Positions 36,554-43,875 of a DNA stretch of 59,007 bases are shown one piece after another; position 1 is the stretch's first letter, and the number at the start of each line of letters is the position of its first letter. The notes below the pieces were generated by a model. It ran no database searches. It saw only the letters and a list, made by a program, of their open reading frames with translations, and was not told the DNA's origin. The position numbers and the translations under genes are program-made. Origin of the DNA: JAVKDP01 sp040222185 (GTDB lineage: Bacteria; Bacteroidota; Rhodothermia; Balneolales; Balneolaceae); the NCBI GenBank assembly GCA_040222185.1, contig JAVKDP010000072.1, forward strand, positions 1-59,007, in the 5' to 3' direction.

Positions 36554-36779
36554 AAAGCTATATGCTACTAACTGGTCGATTTGTATTCGATCGCTTAGTT
36601 TAAAGTTCAGCGAAGATACGAAGTGAATAAATCGGATTCAATTTCGAACCTGTTTTCTTTTCCACATTTAATACACACTCTTCATTAGGAGTAATCACTT
36701 TTTTTGAAAAATGATACACTATGAACTTGTAAAGCTCATTTGAGTTCTACAATTACATCGCCCTGATCCCAACGGGAAT

Positions 36780-37253
36780 CTAGTTGATTCTACCTTTACC
36801 CTGGCCTCTCATCCAGCCTGCCCAAACCGGTCTACCGAAATCATTGCGAAGAGTCAAAATATCTTCTCCACGTTGAACTGTTTTAGCTACTATCACTTCT
36901 TCACCTTCATACTCGATTAACGAGCCTACGATTTCAAGGGTATCTCCTTTTTCAACTTGTATCTCCTGGTTATTGATAAACCATACTGGTCCTAAATGGA
37001 TGACTACTATTTTGTCGTTTTTATTAGCAATCAAACGAGTACCTACGGTCATTCCTTTTTGAGGAGTAAAGGTTTCTACTTTTTCAACAATTACGTTAGT
37101 GGTTTGAATGGTTCCCGGGTTGAACATTCTTGCATATTGAGTATCGCTCCCACAGTTGTTCATTCCCCGATTCGGTCGTGTTTGAGCACATAACAAAATC
37201 GGAATTATTATCAGGAACAGAGTTATCCAACCTATTCTATGTGTTCGTTTCAT
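36780..37253 (-). CDS. secreted MamS/MamX-like protein
   Basis: A 157-residue protein with a signal peptide (residues 8-23, ending LLCAQ). The domain is an all-beta fold with IHLGPVWFINNQEIQVEKGDTLEIVGS and, at the end, LTLRNDFGRPVWAGWM. These pieces (HLGPxWF, VWAGW) match proteins labelled MamS/MamX-like or DNA-binding in many non-magnetotactic bacteria. No magnetosome genes are here, so the label says nothing about magnetosomes; the fold suggests an OB-like periplasmic domain of unknown role. It is transcribed toward carA; the intergenic DNA carries hairpins. Confidence 0.75.
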   Translation of the reverse strand: MKRTHRIGWITLFLIIIPILLCAQTRPNRGMNNCGSDTQYARMFNPGTIQTTNVIVEKVETFTPQKGMTVGTRLIANKNDKIVVIHLGPVWFINNQEIQVEKGDTLEIVGSLIEYEGEEVIVAKTVQRGEDILTLRNDFGRPVWAGWMRGQGKGRIN

Positions 37254-37335
37254 TTTAGCCTCTCTTTTCGTTTAAACTACTGTGAAAGAGTTAGCTAATA
37301 AAAGATTATGAAGGGATAATGAAGAGAAAGGGTTC

Positions 37336-37674
37336 TTACTCTTTTCCTTTTACGTTGAGCAGACTTCCACTTAACGTAGCTAAACCACTTACCAGACCAC
37401 CCAAAACTCCGGTAACCAAAATAACTATAAATGGACTTCCTACTCCCAACATATCTGCAATTCGCGATGATAAAATACCATCGTTTACAAAATGTGTATA
37501 TAAAGCCTGGCCGCCCCATACTACAAACAGAGCCAGGAAACCCCAACCAAAAGAAGGCCATCCTCTTTGCTTAAAAAGGTATCCAAACAAAACTCCGGGC
37601 AATGCAATGCTCCACCAGGGTAAAAAAAGATTTAGCAGAAAGGCCGTTATCGCGATTAGTAGTACAAGTATCAT
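37336..37674 (-). CDS. small hydrophobic membrane protein
   Basis: A 112-residue protein with three or four transmembrane segments (about 3-20, 25-42, 45-62 and 78-100) and a short lysine-rich tail (NVKGKE). The glycine-rich helix GVLGGLVSGLATLSGSLL near the C-terminus may pack in the bilayer. I do not recognise a family. It begins seven bases after the stop of the penicillin-acylase gene (same strand), so it probably belongs to the same transcript. Confidence 0.65.
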   Translation of the reverse strand: MILVLLIAITAFLLNLFLPWWSIALPGVLFGYLFKQRGWPSFGWGFLALFVVWGGQALYTHFVNDGILSSRIADMLGVGSPFIVILVTGVLGGLVSGLATLSGSLLNVKGKE

Positions 37675-37681
37675 GAGAATC

Positions 37682-40096
37682 TCAATTTCCTTTAAATCTT
37701 AGTTGGTACAAGAACTCTGTCGGTGGTTCTTTTAAGAACTGCAACTCGTAAAGCTCTCCGGTTCTCCAGCTTTCTAGCATGGAATCATAGTTTGGTGAAC
37801 CCGGATTTCCTGATGCACCTCCTGGATACACTCCATAACCCTTTACCTCCGGCCCAACTTCTACTACCATTCTCCAAGATGGCCCCCAACTATTCCGCGT
37901 GGCATTTATCGACTCTGACCCACCACTTGAATACACATTTTCAGCTCCAAAACCCGGTATAAATGCGATGTGATCGAAATCGTTATTGATCATAATACCC
38001 CAGTTCCAGTTATCTCCGAATTCACCATAAAAATTGGTTAGCTCTCTCACAGTTTCCTTGAATGTATCTGTTACTACATCTTCCCTGGTTTCAATTTTCT
38101 CAGTTTCAATGTTATCAAAGAATGCGAAATCAGGCTCTGCTTTCATAACTTCAATAACACGATCCCTGGAAGGGTACCGAAGAGTAGCTTCAGTTGATCT
38201 ATATTCGTCATTAAATATTCCGCTATAAAGATTACTCCACCACCATCTGAACACTCCGGGAGCCCTTAGATCAGAGCTGTTATAAAAATTCCAGTTCTCT
38301 ACAGCTGTCAGTATCTCGATCTCATCATTGTTAAGGCTATCTCTGTTTACCCACTCTAAAAGTTGGGGCAAAATTGAGGAGGCATGGTAACTATAATCAT
38401 CCATCTGCATTTCCTGAATGTCTTCTTTTGTGATGTCATTCATGCCAGCAAGCAAATCATTTATCCTTCTGCCTCGTTCATATGGTGCATAGTCGTCTTC
38501 TAAATAGTAAGGGTAATCAGGTGCAGCAGATTCCTGGTTTGCTGAGCTTACAAAACCTCTTTCAGGATTTTTGATATTTGGATTTTGCTCTGTTGGAATC
38601 CATCCTTGCCAGTCATACAACGGATCCGTTCCGTCACTAACTGTCCTTCCCTGATACTCCCACTTATTCGGAAATTTTCCACTTACGTAAACCCCTATGT
38701 CACCTTCATTTGTTGCAAATACGAAGTTCTGTGCTGGTGCTGTCCAGTATTTAACCGCTTCTTCAAAATCAGAATAGGTTTTGGCCCGGTTAAACTCATA
38801 GAAGTTTCTCAGATCGTTTGAGTATTCATGAGCAATCCACCTCAATGCGTGATATACAGGTTCCCGGCCTTCATTAATATCTGACTCTACTTTTGTAACC
38901 GGCCCATGATGTGTATAAAACACTGTATCTACCACTGTTTCCTGACCTTTTACCTTTACTTCCTCAATACGGGTGGTGGTTGGCTTCCATTGGTTATCGT
39001 GCCAATATTCTTTTTTTGAAGCATCGCGAAATTTGATTTCATACCAGTCCATCACATCTGCGCCGGTATTTGTAGTTCCCCATGCCGTGTTTTCATTAAA
39101 ACCGATGATTACACCCGGAACGCCTTGCAGGGAAACTCCATAGGTATTTAATCCTGGAGCATGAAGCTGTACTTCATACCAAATGGAAGGAAGTGTTAAA
39201 CTCAGGTGAGGATCGTTTGATAAGATCGGGTACCCGGATTCTGTTTTTGAACCACTTATTGCCCAGTTATTACTTCCAATACCTTCTGGCCGCTGAAAGG
39301 ACTCCAACTCTACTGCAGAAGCAGGTTTGAATAAGGTATCGGGAGCTTGTACCGGAATGTGTTCGAAATCCCATTCTTTAGTTGGTGGTACAATCGGATC
39401 GTTTAAAGCAGGTTTTGTAGAGAAGAACTTTTCGATAAACTCATCCCCAAAGTACATTGCTGTATTACTCGTACGATCATCCTGACTACCGGCTGCAAGT
39501 ATTCGGGTCATATTCTTAAGCATCTGGGCTGTTTTGAGAGGGGTCCATTCCTCGGGAGCAAAATCCAGGATTTTGTACTCAACTGGATAATCTTTTGGTG
39601 AAAGAGAAGAGATGTAAGCATTTACCCCGTCAGAATAGGCCTTTAGCGAAGCAAAGATTTCAGGATCTTTTTTATTTTCTTCCAGGGCTTTCTCAGCGCC
39701 ATATGGCATCCCCAGCCTTCGGGTTCCCATATCTCTGCTTAAAGTTCTTTCTCCCAGGTTTTCTGAAAGCCTGCCTGCTGCATCGTATGTTTGCATTTCC
39801 ATTTGGAAAAGTCGGTCTCTCGCTGTCACATAGCCTTGAGCAAAGTAAAGGTCGTATTCATTGTCAGCGAAAATGTGAGGAACTCTGCGTTCGTCAAAAA
39901 AAACGGATACTTCCCCTGTTAATTCATCGAAGGAAAAATCATCTGAGTTTGGCAACGATACTTCTGCATTGGCCCAAAAACCCGCATCCGGATCGAAAAA
40001 TTTCCCTAGTGGAGGTATGGTGCCGAACTGAGTGTTTAAGGAAACAATAAGAGCTATTAATACCAGGAAGGAGACCAGTGGCTTTAAATACTGCAT
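37682..40096 (-). CDS. penicillin acylase family N-terminal-nucleophile hydrolase
   Basis: An 804-residue protein of the penicillin amidase family (S45). A signal peptide or anchor lies at residues 2-22 (KPLVSFLVLIALIVSL). The alpha-chain region ends before the autocatalytic cleavage site at GSNNWAISG, where the Ser becomes the N-terminal nucleophile of the beta chain. Beta-chain landmarks are SNDPHLSLTLPSIWYEVQLH and GFNENTAWGTTNTGADVMDWY. It would be exported and self-processed; substrates in this family range from penicillins to acyl-homoserine lactones and cyclic lipopeptides. I use the ATG at 40096 directly before the signal, because the longer version (to 40156) would start with TTG and lack a signal at its end. 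Confidence 0.92.
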   Translation of the reverse strand: MQYLKPLVSFLVLIALIVSLNTQFGTIPPLGKFFDPDAGFWANAEVSLPNSDDFSFDELTGEVSVFFDERRVPHIFADNEYDLYFAQGYVTARDRLFQMEMQTYDAAGRLSENLGERTLSRDMGTRRLGMPYGAEKALEENKKDPEIFASLKAYSDGVNAYISSLSPKDYPVEYKILDFAPEEWTPLKTAQMLKNMTRILAAGSQDDRTSNTAMYFGDEFIEKFFSTKPALNDPIVPPTKEWDFEHIPVQAPDTLFKPASAVELESFQRPEGIGSNNWAISGSKTESGYPILSNDPHLSLTLPSIWYEVQLHAPGLNTYGVSLQGVPGVIIGFNENTAWGTTNTGADVMDWYEIKFRDASKKEYWHDNQWKPTTTRIEEVKVKGQETVVDTVFYTHHGPVTKVESDINEGREPVYHALRWIAHEYSNDLRNFYEFNRAKTYSDFEEAVKYWTAPAQNFVFATNEGDIGVYVSGKFPNKWEYQGRTVSDGTDPLYDWQGWIPTEQNPNIKNPERGFVSSANQESAAPDYPYYLEDDYAPYERGRRINDLLAGMNDITKEDIQEMQMDDYSYHASSILPQLLEWVNRDSLNNDEIEILTAVENWNFYNSSDLRAPGVFRWWWSNLYSGIFNDEYRSTEATLRYPSRDRVIEVMKAEPDFAFFDNIETEKIETREDVVTDTFKETVRELTNFYGEFGDNWNWGIMINNDFDHIAFIPGFGAENVYSSGGSESINATRNSWGPSWRMVVEVGPEVKGYGVYPGGASGNPGSPNYDSMLESWRTGELYELQFLKEPPTEFLYQLRFKGN

Positions 40097-40208
40097 TCTT
40101 GATTTATAGGAATTGATATTTCGAACGAATGTGTGAAATCTTGATGAGCTAAACAAAGACTATTTTCCGGTAAACTCCTCTCCACCTGAAATTGTGCCCG
40201 AATAAAAA

Positions 40209-41105
40209 CTACCACATCAGCATCTTCATACAAAAGACGCTCCCACCGCTTTTAAGATATTCGTTTGTTCTAAATTCATGAACAACAAAACCAGCTTTCT
40301 TAAGCTCTTCATTTACTTCAACACAGCCTTCCTGGATAAACACATTTTTGCCATCTACACAGGTAGCATTACAGGAGAATAATTCTTCAGCCTCATAAGT
40401 ATTTGATTCAATTACATTCGGAAATACAGCCCTGATAAGTGATAATCCTTCTTCAGTAAACGCTTTGGGGTAGATTAGTACTGTTTCCTCACTCAGCACG
40501 CAAAGGCAGGTATCGAGGTGGTAGAATTTTTCATCTACCAGTTCAAGCGCAATAACAGGAGTATCGAAGGTATCAGAAATAAAATCGTAGACCTCAAGGG
40601 AAGACCTATACCCGTAACCACCCCAAATAAGCCTCCTCTTTTGATGCCATATTGCATCTCCCATTCCTTCGAAATCAGAAAACTCTCCTTCTTTTAAGTG
40701 ATGAATGGAGTAGTTTTCATTCTCGTAAACTTCTTCAATGTATGGAACTTCTCCTTTTCTTTGGGGAGTATGCATGATGCTCATCATCACCTGTTTCTCT
40801 CCTTCTTTCGAAATATTCGGCAGGCTTTGATTCGCACAGAAAACCATGTCTGGGAAGTTTTCAGCTCCTTCTACTTCCTGGACATCCATTCCCAGCTCTT
40901 CATACCCCTTTTTAAGGGCCTTCCACTCTTCGTATGCCGCTGCTTTATCAATGGTCCCGATATGCCCTTCCATATGAGGGTTTATAATGTACTCTACATC
41001 AAAGTGTTCTGGTTTTACTACTAATACTTTCTTCGGAAGTGGCATCGACTCCAACTCTGAAAGCGTAAAATCAAGCTCATCAAGCGAGCTTATTACTTTG
41101 CTCAT
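40209..41105 (-). CDS. amidinohydrolase of the DDAH/arginine-deiminase superfamily
   Basis: A 298-residue enzyme of the pentein fold. Family landmarks are the early FPDMVFCANQS (acidic guanidine-binding), YHLDTCLCVLS with the catalytic His-x-Asp, and the C-terminal SGGSVFCMKM with the catalytic Cys near residue 292. This resembles dimethylarginine dimethylaminohydrolases and related enzymes acting on arginine-type guanidines. A role in arginine or methylarginine breakdown is the likeliest. The gene stands alone between the penicillin-acylase and SGNH genes. Which substrate it uses cannot be read off. Confidence 0.88.
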   Translation of the reverse strand: MSKVISSLDELDFTLSELESMPLPKKVLVVKPEHFDVEYIINPHMEGHIGTIDKAAAYEEWKALKKGYEELGMDVQEVEGAENFPDMVFCANQSLPNISKEGEKQVMMSIMHTPQRKGEVPYIEEVYENENYSIHHLKEGEFSDFEGMGDAIWHQKRRLIWGGYGYRSSLEVYDFISDTFDTPVIALELVDEKFYHLDTCLCVLSEETVLIYPKAFTEEGLSLIRAVFPNVIESNTYEAEELFSCNATCVDGKNVFIQEGCVEVNEELKKAGFVVHEFRTNEYLKSGGSVFCMKMLMW

Positions 41106-41159
41106 AAATTTTCCGACTCCTTGTGTCCTTTAAATTCCAACTAAAGCTATGAATAATTC

Positions 41160-42110
41160 TTACTTGAAGACATCCATTTTTTTAAGATGATCTTCAATTT
41201 CGTTGGCTACATAAGTATGCCCTTCATCTGTCCAGTGTAAACCTAGCACAAATTCATTTTCAACATTTACATACTCAATCCCTTCGGCTTCTAAAAAGCT
41301 TTCCAATTCCGGGTATCCTTTTTGTAATCCCATTACAAATATACTTCCTCTTTCTTCCGTATAGTCTCTTATTCTTTTTATTAGTTCAAAAGTAGGATCA
41401 CTTTCTGCCAGTTTTTGAGGATACTTAAGGTTGTAGTAAGACTTAAGTGCAAGGCGAGCTATATACGATTTGAACAAAATCCCTTCCTTACCCAAATAAT
41501 ATCTTGGACCTTTTGGAACCGGTACCCCTTGCAGCTCTAACTCCCCGGATTCGTTTAATGTGTAGTAGGGTTTATAAAAGTGTTTGTACCTCAGGTTCTG
41601 CATGTTATCCAGTTTGTCGTTTGCGGTACAGTAGAGCAAAAAGACAAGCTCGGGATCATAATAATCGTAGTTCTTCTCAAGTATCATTAATTCCTGGTCT
41701 GTTCCATAGCCACTTATCCCAAGGTTAAATACATCCCAGTCCTGAAGGTTTTCGTCCATTTTATTTGTAAAACGATCTTCCTCTTCAACATCAAAACCCC
41801 AAACGAAAGAGTCCCCGATCACCATCATTCGCCTTTTCTCTCCAGGTATATGCTCTCCGCCCCTGAACCCCCGTGAATTGTGCCTGATGCTTATCTCTTT
41901 CTCAACTTTGTACGTACCTTCAGAATTTGGAATAGGAAACCAACCAAGGCTATCATGATGTGCATACATCAACACCCTCTCGTCATCAATTATTCGAAGC
42001 TCGTCTCCCATTACAAACCGAAGTGCTACTTCAGAAACCAGTATGCAAATCAATGCGGGAACGAGAACCAGTAATGTATTTCCAAGTAGCTTCTTAGTCA
42101 CTATTGCCAA
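41160..42110 (-). CDS. SGNH/GDSL-type hydrolase, membrane-anchored
   Basis: A 316-residue protein with an N-terminal transmembrane helix (residues 10-32) and an SGNH domain. VIGDSFVWGFDVEEEDRF is block I with the nucleophile Ser, FNLGISGYGTDQE holds the block II Gly, and HWTDEGHTYVANEI is block V with the Asp-x-x-His pair. Block III Asn may lie in YCTANDKLDN. Enzymes of this type remove acyl or acetyl groups, often from cell-surface glycans or lipids. It is isolated on the minus strand with no clear partner. Confidence 0.82.
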   Translation of the reverse strand: MAIVTKKLLGNTLLVLVPALICILVSEVALRFVMGDELRIIDDERVLMYAHHDSLGWFPIPNSEGTYKVEKEISIRHNSRGFRGGEHIPGEKRRMMVIGDSFVWGFDVEEEDRFTNKMDENLQDWDVFNLGISGYGTDQELMILEKNYDYYDPELVFLLYCTANDKLDNMQNLRYKHFYKPYYTLNESGELELQGVPVPKGPRYYLGKEGILFKSYIARLALKSYYNLKYPQKLAESDPTFELIKRIRDYTEERGSIFVMGLQKGYPELESFLEAEGIEYVNVENEFVLGLHWTDEGHTYVANEIEDHLKKMDVFK

Positions 42111-42118
42111 ACCTTATT

Positions 42119-42145
42119 TTTAGTCTTTAAAATTCGACTAAATTT
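42119..42145. promoter_or_regulatory. short inverted repeat before the SGNH hydrolase gene
   Basis: TTTTTAGTC and GACTAAATT flank ten AT-rich bases (TTTAAAATTC), upstream of the start at 42110. The seven-base arms TTTAGTC/GACTAAA are exact. It could be an operator; the half-site resembles that of the palindrome before hmuS. The evidence is only the symmetry. Confidence 0.35.
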
Positions 42146-42200
42146 AAATTGGGAGCAAGGTAACCCCACTATTTTTTTGATTTGTAATAGAAAGCCTCGG

Positions 42201-43046
42201 CTATAGATCCCAAAGCTCATCTCTGTAAAGGCTGTCGCTGACTACAACATGCATACTATCCGAATAAACACCCAGTATTCGTTTACCAAAAAACCCACCT
42301 CCCTCTTCTATTGTAAATTCAGGCGGGTTGAGTTCTTCGCCATAGTGAGAGTAATACAATATAAACTCATTAATTTTAAGATCTTTACATGATTGATATC
42401 CAAACCAAAGAGTTCCGAGACCCTTATTTATACTATGCTCTAATCCCAATATCAGTTTAACCTTTCCATTATCTGTAATAAAATCAGGCTTATAAGTTTC
42501 TGTTAACCCGTAAGTATTTTCCAGATGCTCAAACTCCAGTCTGAAATCTAAAATCTCTCCGGCTTCATAATCTACAGGGTCAAAAGTGAACTCTAGATTT
42601 ATTAGATCGCACCTTACTTGTGGTATAAAGACGTCTGCAGTTGTCGGTTGTGGTGTTTTGACTAAAATAGAGTCTTTGAATCCGTTCCTATCTGCTAATT
42701 TTAGCTGATACACATTATCAAACTTTATCGGGGTTAAAACGGAAAAATTGTGTGTATACATTCCGTCAAATGGGACTACCAAATCTGTAAGCGCCTCCTC
42801 TTCCTGATTACTCATATCCTGTAAAATAACTTCTATGTCAAGTTTCTCGGATGAGCTTTCCCAAAGCGGTATTCTATTGTCATGTATTCTTATAAAGTTC
42901 TCAGGTTTAGATATTTCAAGTACTCCATATATAGAGTAGAAGTTATCAGAACGTTCTTCCTGAGTTTCAACAACTGAACTACAGCCCAATGAAATCAAAG
43001 CTGTTGTAGTTAGAAAAAAGCCGGATTTTATTAGAGCGTTTTTCAT
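42201..43046 (-). CDS. DUF4249-like lipoprotein
   Basis: A 281-residue lipoprotein; I take the start at 43046 (M, then KNALIKSG), where a signal peptide with lipobox SLGC begins, rather than an upstream codon that would put 22 hydrophilic residues before it. The N-terminal part has an YSIYGVLEISKPENFIRI strand, and the centre YTHNFSVLTPIKFDNVYQLKLADRNG repeats the pattern seen in the neighbouring lipoprotein at 43063. DUF4249-like proteins accompany TonB receptors in Bacteroidota as surface partners. It is third in the unit, 16 bases after the second gene. Confidence 0.72.
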   Translation of the reverse strand: MKNALIKSGFFLTTTALISLGCSSVVETQEERSDNFYSIYGVLEISKPENFIRIHDNRIPLWESSSEKLDIEVILQDMSNQEEEALTDLVVPFDGMYTHNFSVLTPIKFDNVYQLKLADRNGFKDSILVKTPQPTTADVFIPQVRCDLINLEFTFDPVDYEAGEILDFRLEFEHLENTYGLTETYKPDFITDNGKVKLILGLEHSINKGLGTLWFGYQSCKDLKINEFILYYSHYGEELNPPEFTIEEGGGFFGKRILGVYSDSMHVVVSDSLYRDELWDL

Positions 43047-43062
43047 ATCAGACAGCTTCGTT

Positions 43063-43875
43063 TTAATCCTTAAATGGCAGAAATATGGACTCCTCCTTAT
43101 ACAAAGCTCCAAAAAGGCCTACTTTTATTTGATCATTAATACCTCCGGTAATGTTGTCTTCGAAATAGTCAGGCCCGTAATGAGTTAATTTGAATAATAA
43201 CTGACCTCCTGCTTGAAAGTTCCTGCAATCCCTGGTATATACTCCGTAGATCGCTTTGGAAATATCGTACATTGTAAATACTGCCGTAACTGATTCATCA
43301 GTGTCATGTTTAACAAAGGGAGGTCGAAAAGATTTTATTTCTGGATCACCCAGCCTGAAAATTCTTAAGTCTATTTCTGAAATTTCCGAAACAGGAGCAT
43401 ATGTCATAGTTATTGGATCGTTGCATCCCGTACGCTCTGCGGGCAATCCTTCTATTTCCATACTAGCACGTCGTGGAGTTGTCCATCTCCCCTTTATTGT
43501 GCCTCTACCTGATAATCTTTCTACAGTCAGTTCATAAGTATTTCCATATTCTATATCCTCTGTAAAGAAATTATGTGTGAACACTCCGTCGAAATCTACC
43601 ATACTATCAGGTAGAACAACACTATTACCTGTTGTTATATTTTCCAGGGTAACTCTTGCATCAATTGCTGGTACTGTTTCCTGCTGAAGCGTTGCCTTGA
43701 GATCATTAACTCTGAAAAAGTGAATCTCGTTATCCATATTCACTGTTCCGTGAACTGAAAAGGAGCCGTTACTTTGATCCAAAGGATCTAATGTAGCATC
43801 GCATTGCGAGACCAGAAGAAACAGCACTATACATATTGATCTGTTTATAAAACTAGTTTTATTTCTTTCTTTCAT
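43063..43875 (-). CDS. DUF4249-like lipoprotein, paralogue
   Basis: A 270-residue lipoprotein with a signal peptide ending VSQC. The mature N-terminus has FSVHGTVNMDNEIHFFRV, and DFDGVFTHNFFTEDIEYGNTYELTVERLSGRG matches the corresponding FDGMYTHNFS...YQLKLADRNG stretch of the next gene, so the two genes are probably tandem paralogues. Its start overlaps the stop of the TonB receptor gene by four bases, so it is translationally coupled to the receptor. It may act as the receptor's surface substrate-binding partner. The substrate is unknown. Confidence 0.72.
   Translation of the reverse strand: MKERNKTSFINRSICIVLFLLVSQCDATLDPLDQSNGSFSVHGTVNMDNEIHFFRVNDLKATLQQETVPAIDARVTLENITTGNSVVLPDSMVDFDGVFTHNFFTEDIEYGNTYELTVERLSGRGTIKGRWTTPRRASMEIEGLPAERTGCNDPITMTYAPVSEISEIDLRIFRLGDPEIKSFRPPFVKHDTDESVTAVFTMYDISKAIYGVYTRDCRNFQAGGQLLFKLTHYGPDYFEDNITGGINDQIKVGLFGALYKEESIFLPFKD

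Larger units (their letters stand above)
36415..36779 (-). promoter_or_regulatory. carA leader, 365 bases without a supported gene
   Basis: This stretch lies between the MamS-like gene (stop at 36780) and carA. It holds two hairpins described separately (36502-36553 and 36447-36483), each followed on the minus strand by a T-run. The rest is AT-rich with no gene that I can support. Within 36739-36779 one minus-strand frame reads a protein-like tail (WDQGDVIVELK then stop), too short to call. Confidence 0.6.

Noticed and set aside
36780..37253. Magnetosome gene (MamS/MamX-like)
   Set aside because: Only the domain resembles MamS; there are no other mam genes, and such domains occur widely in non-magnetotactic bacteria.
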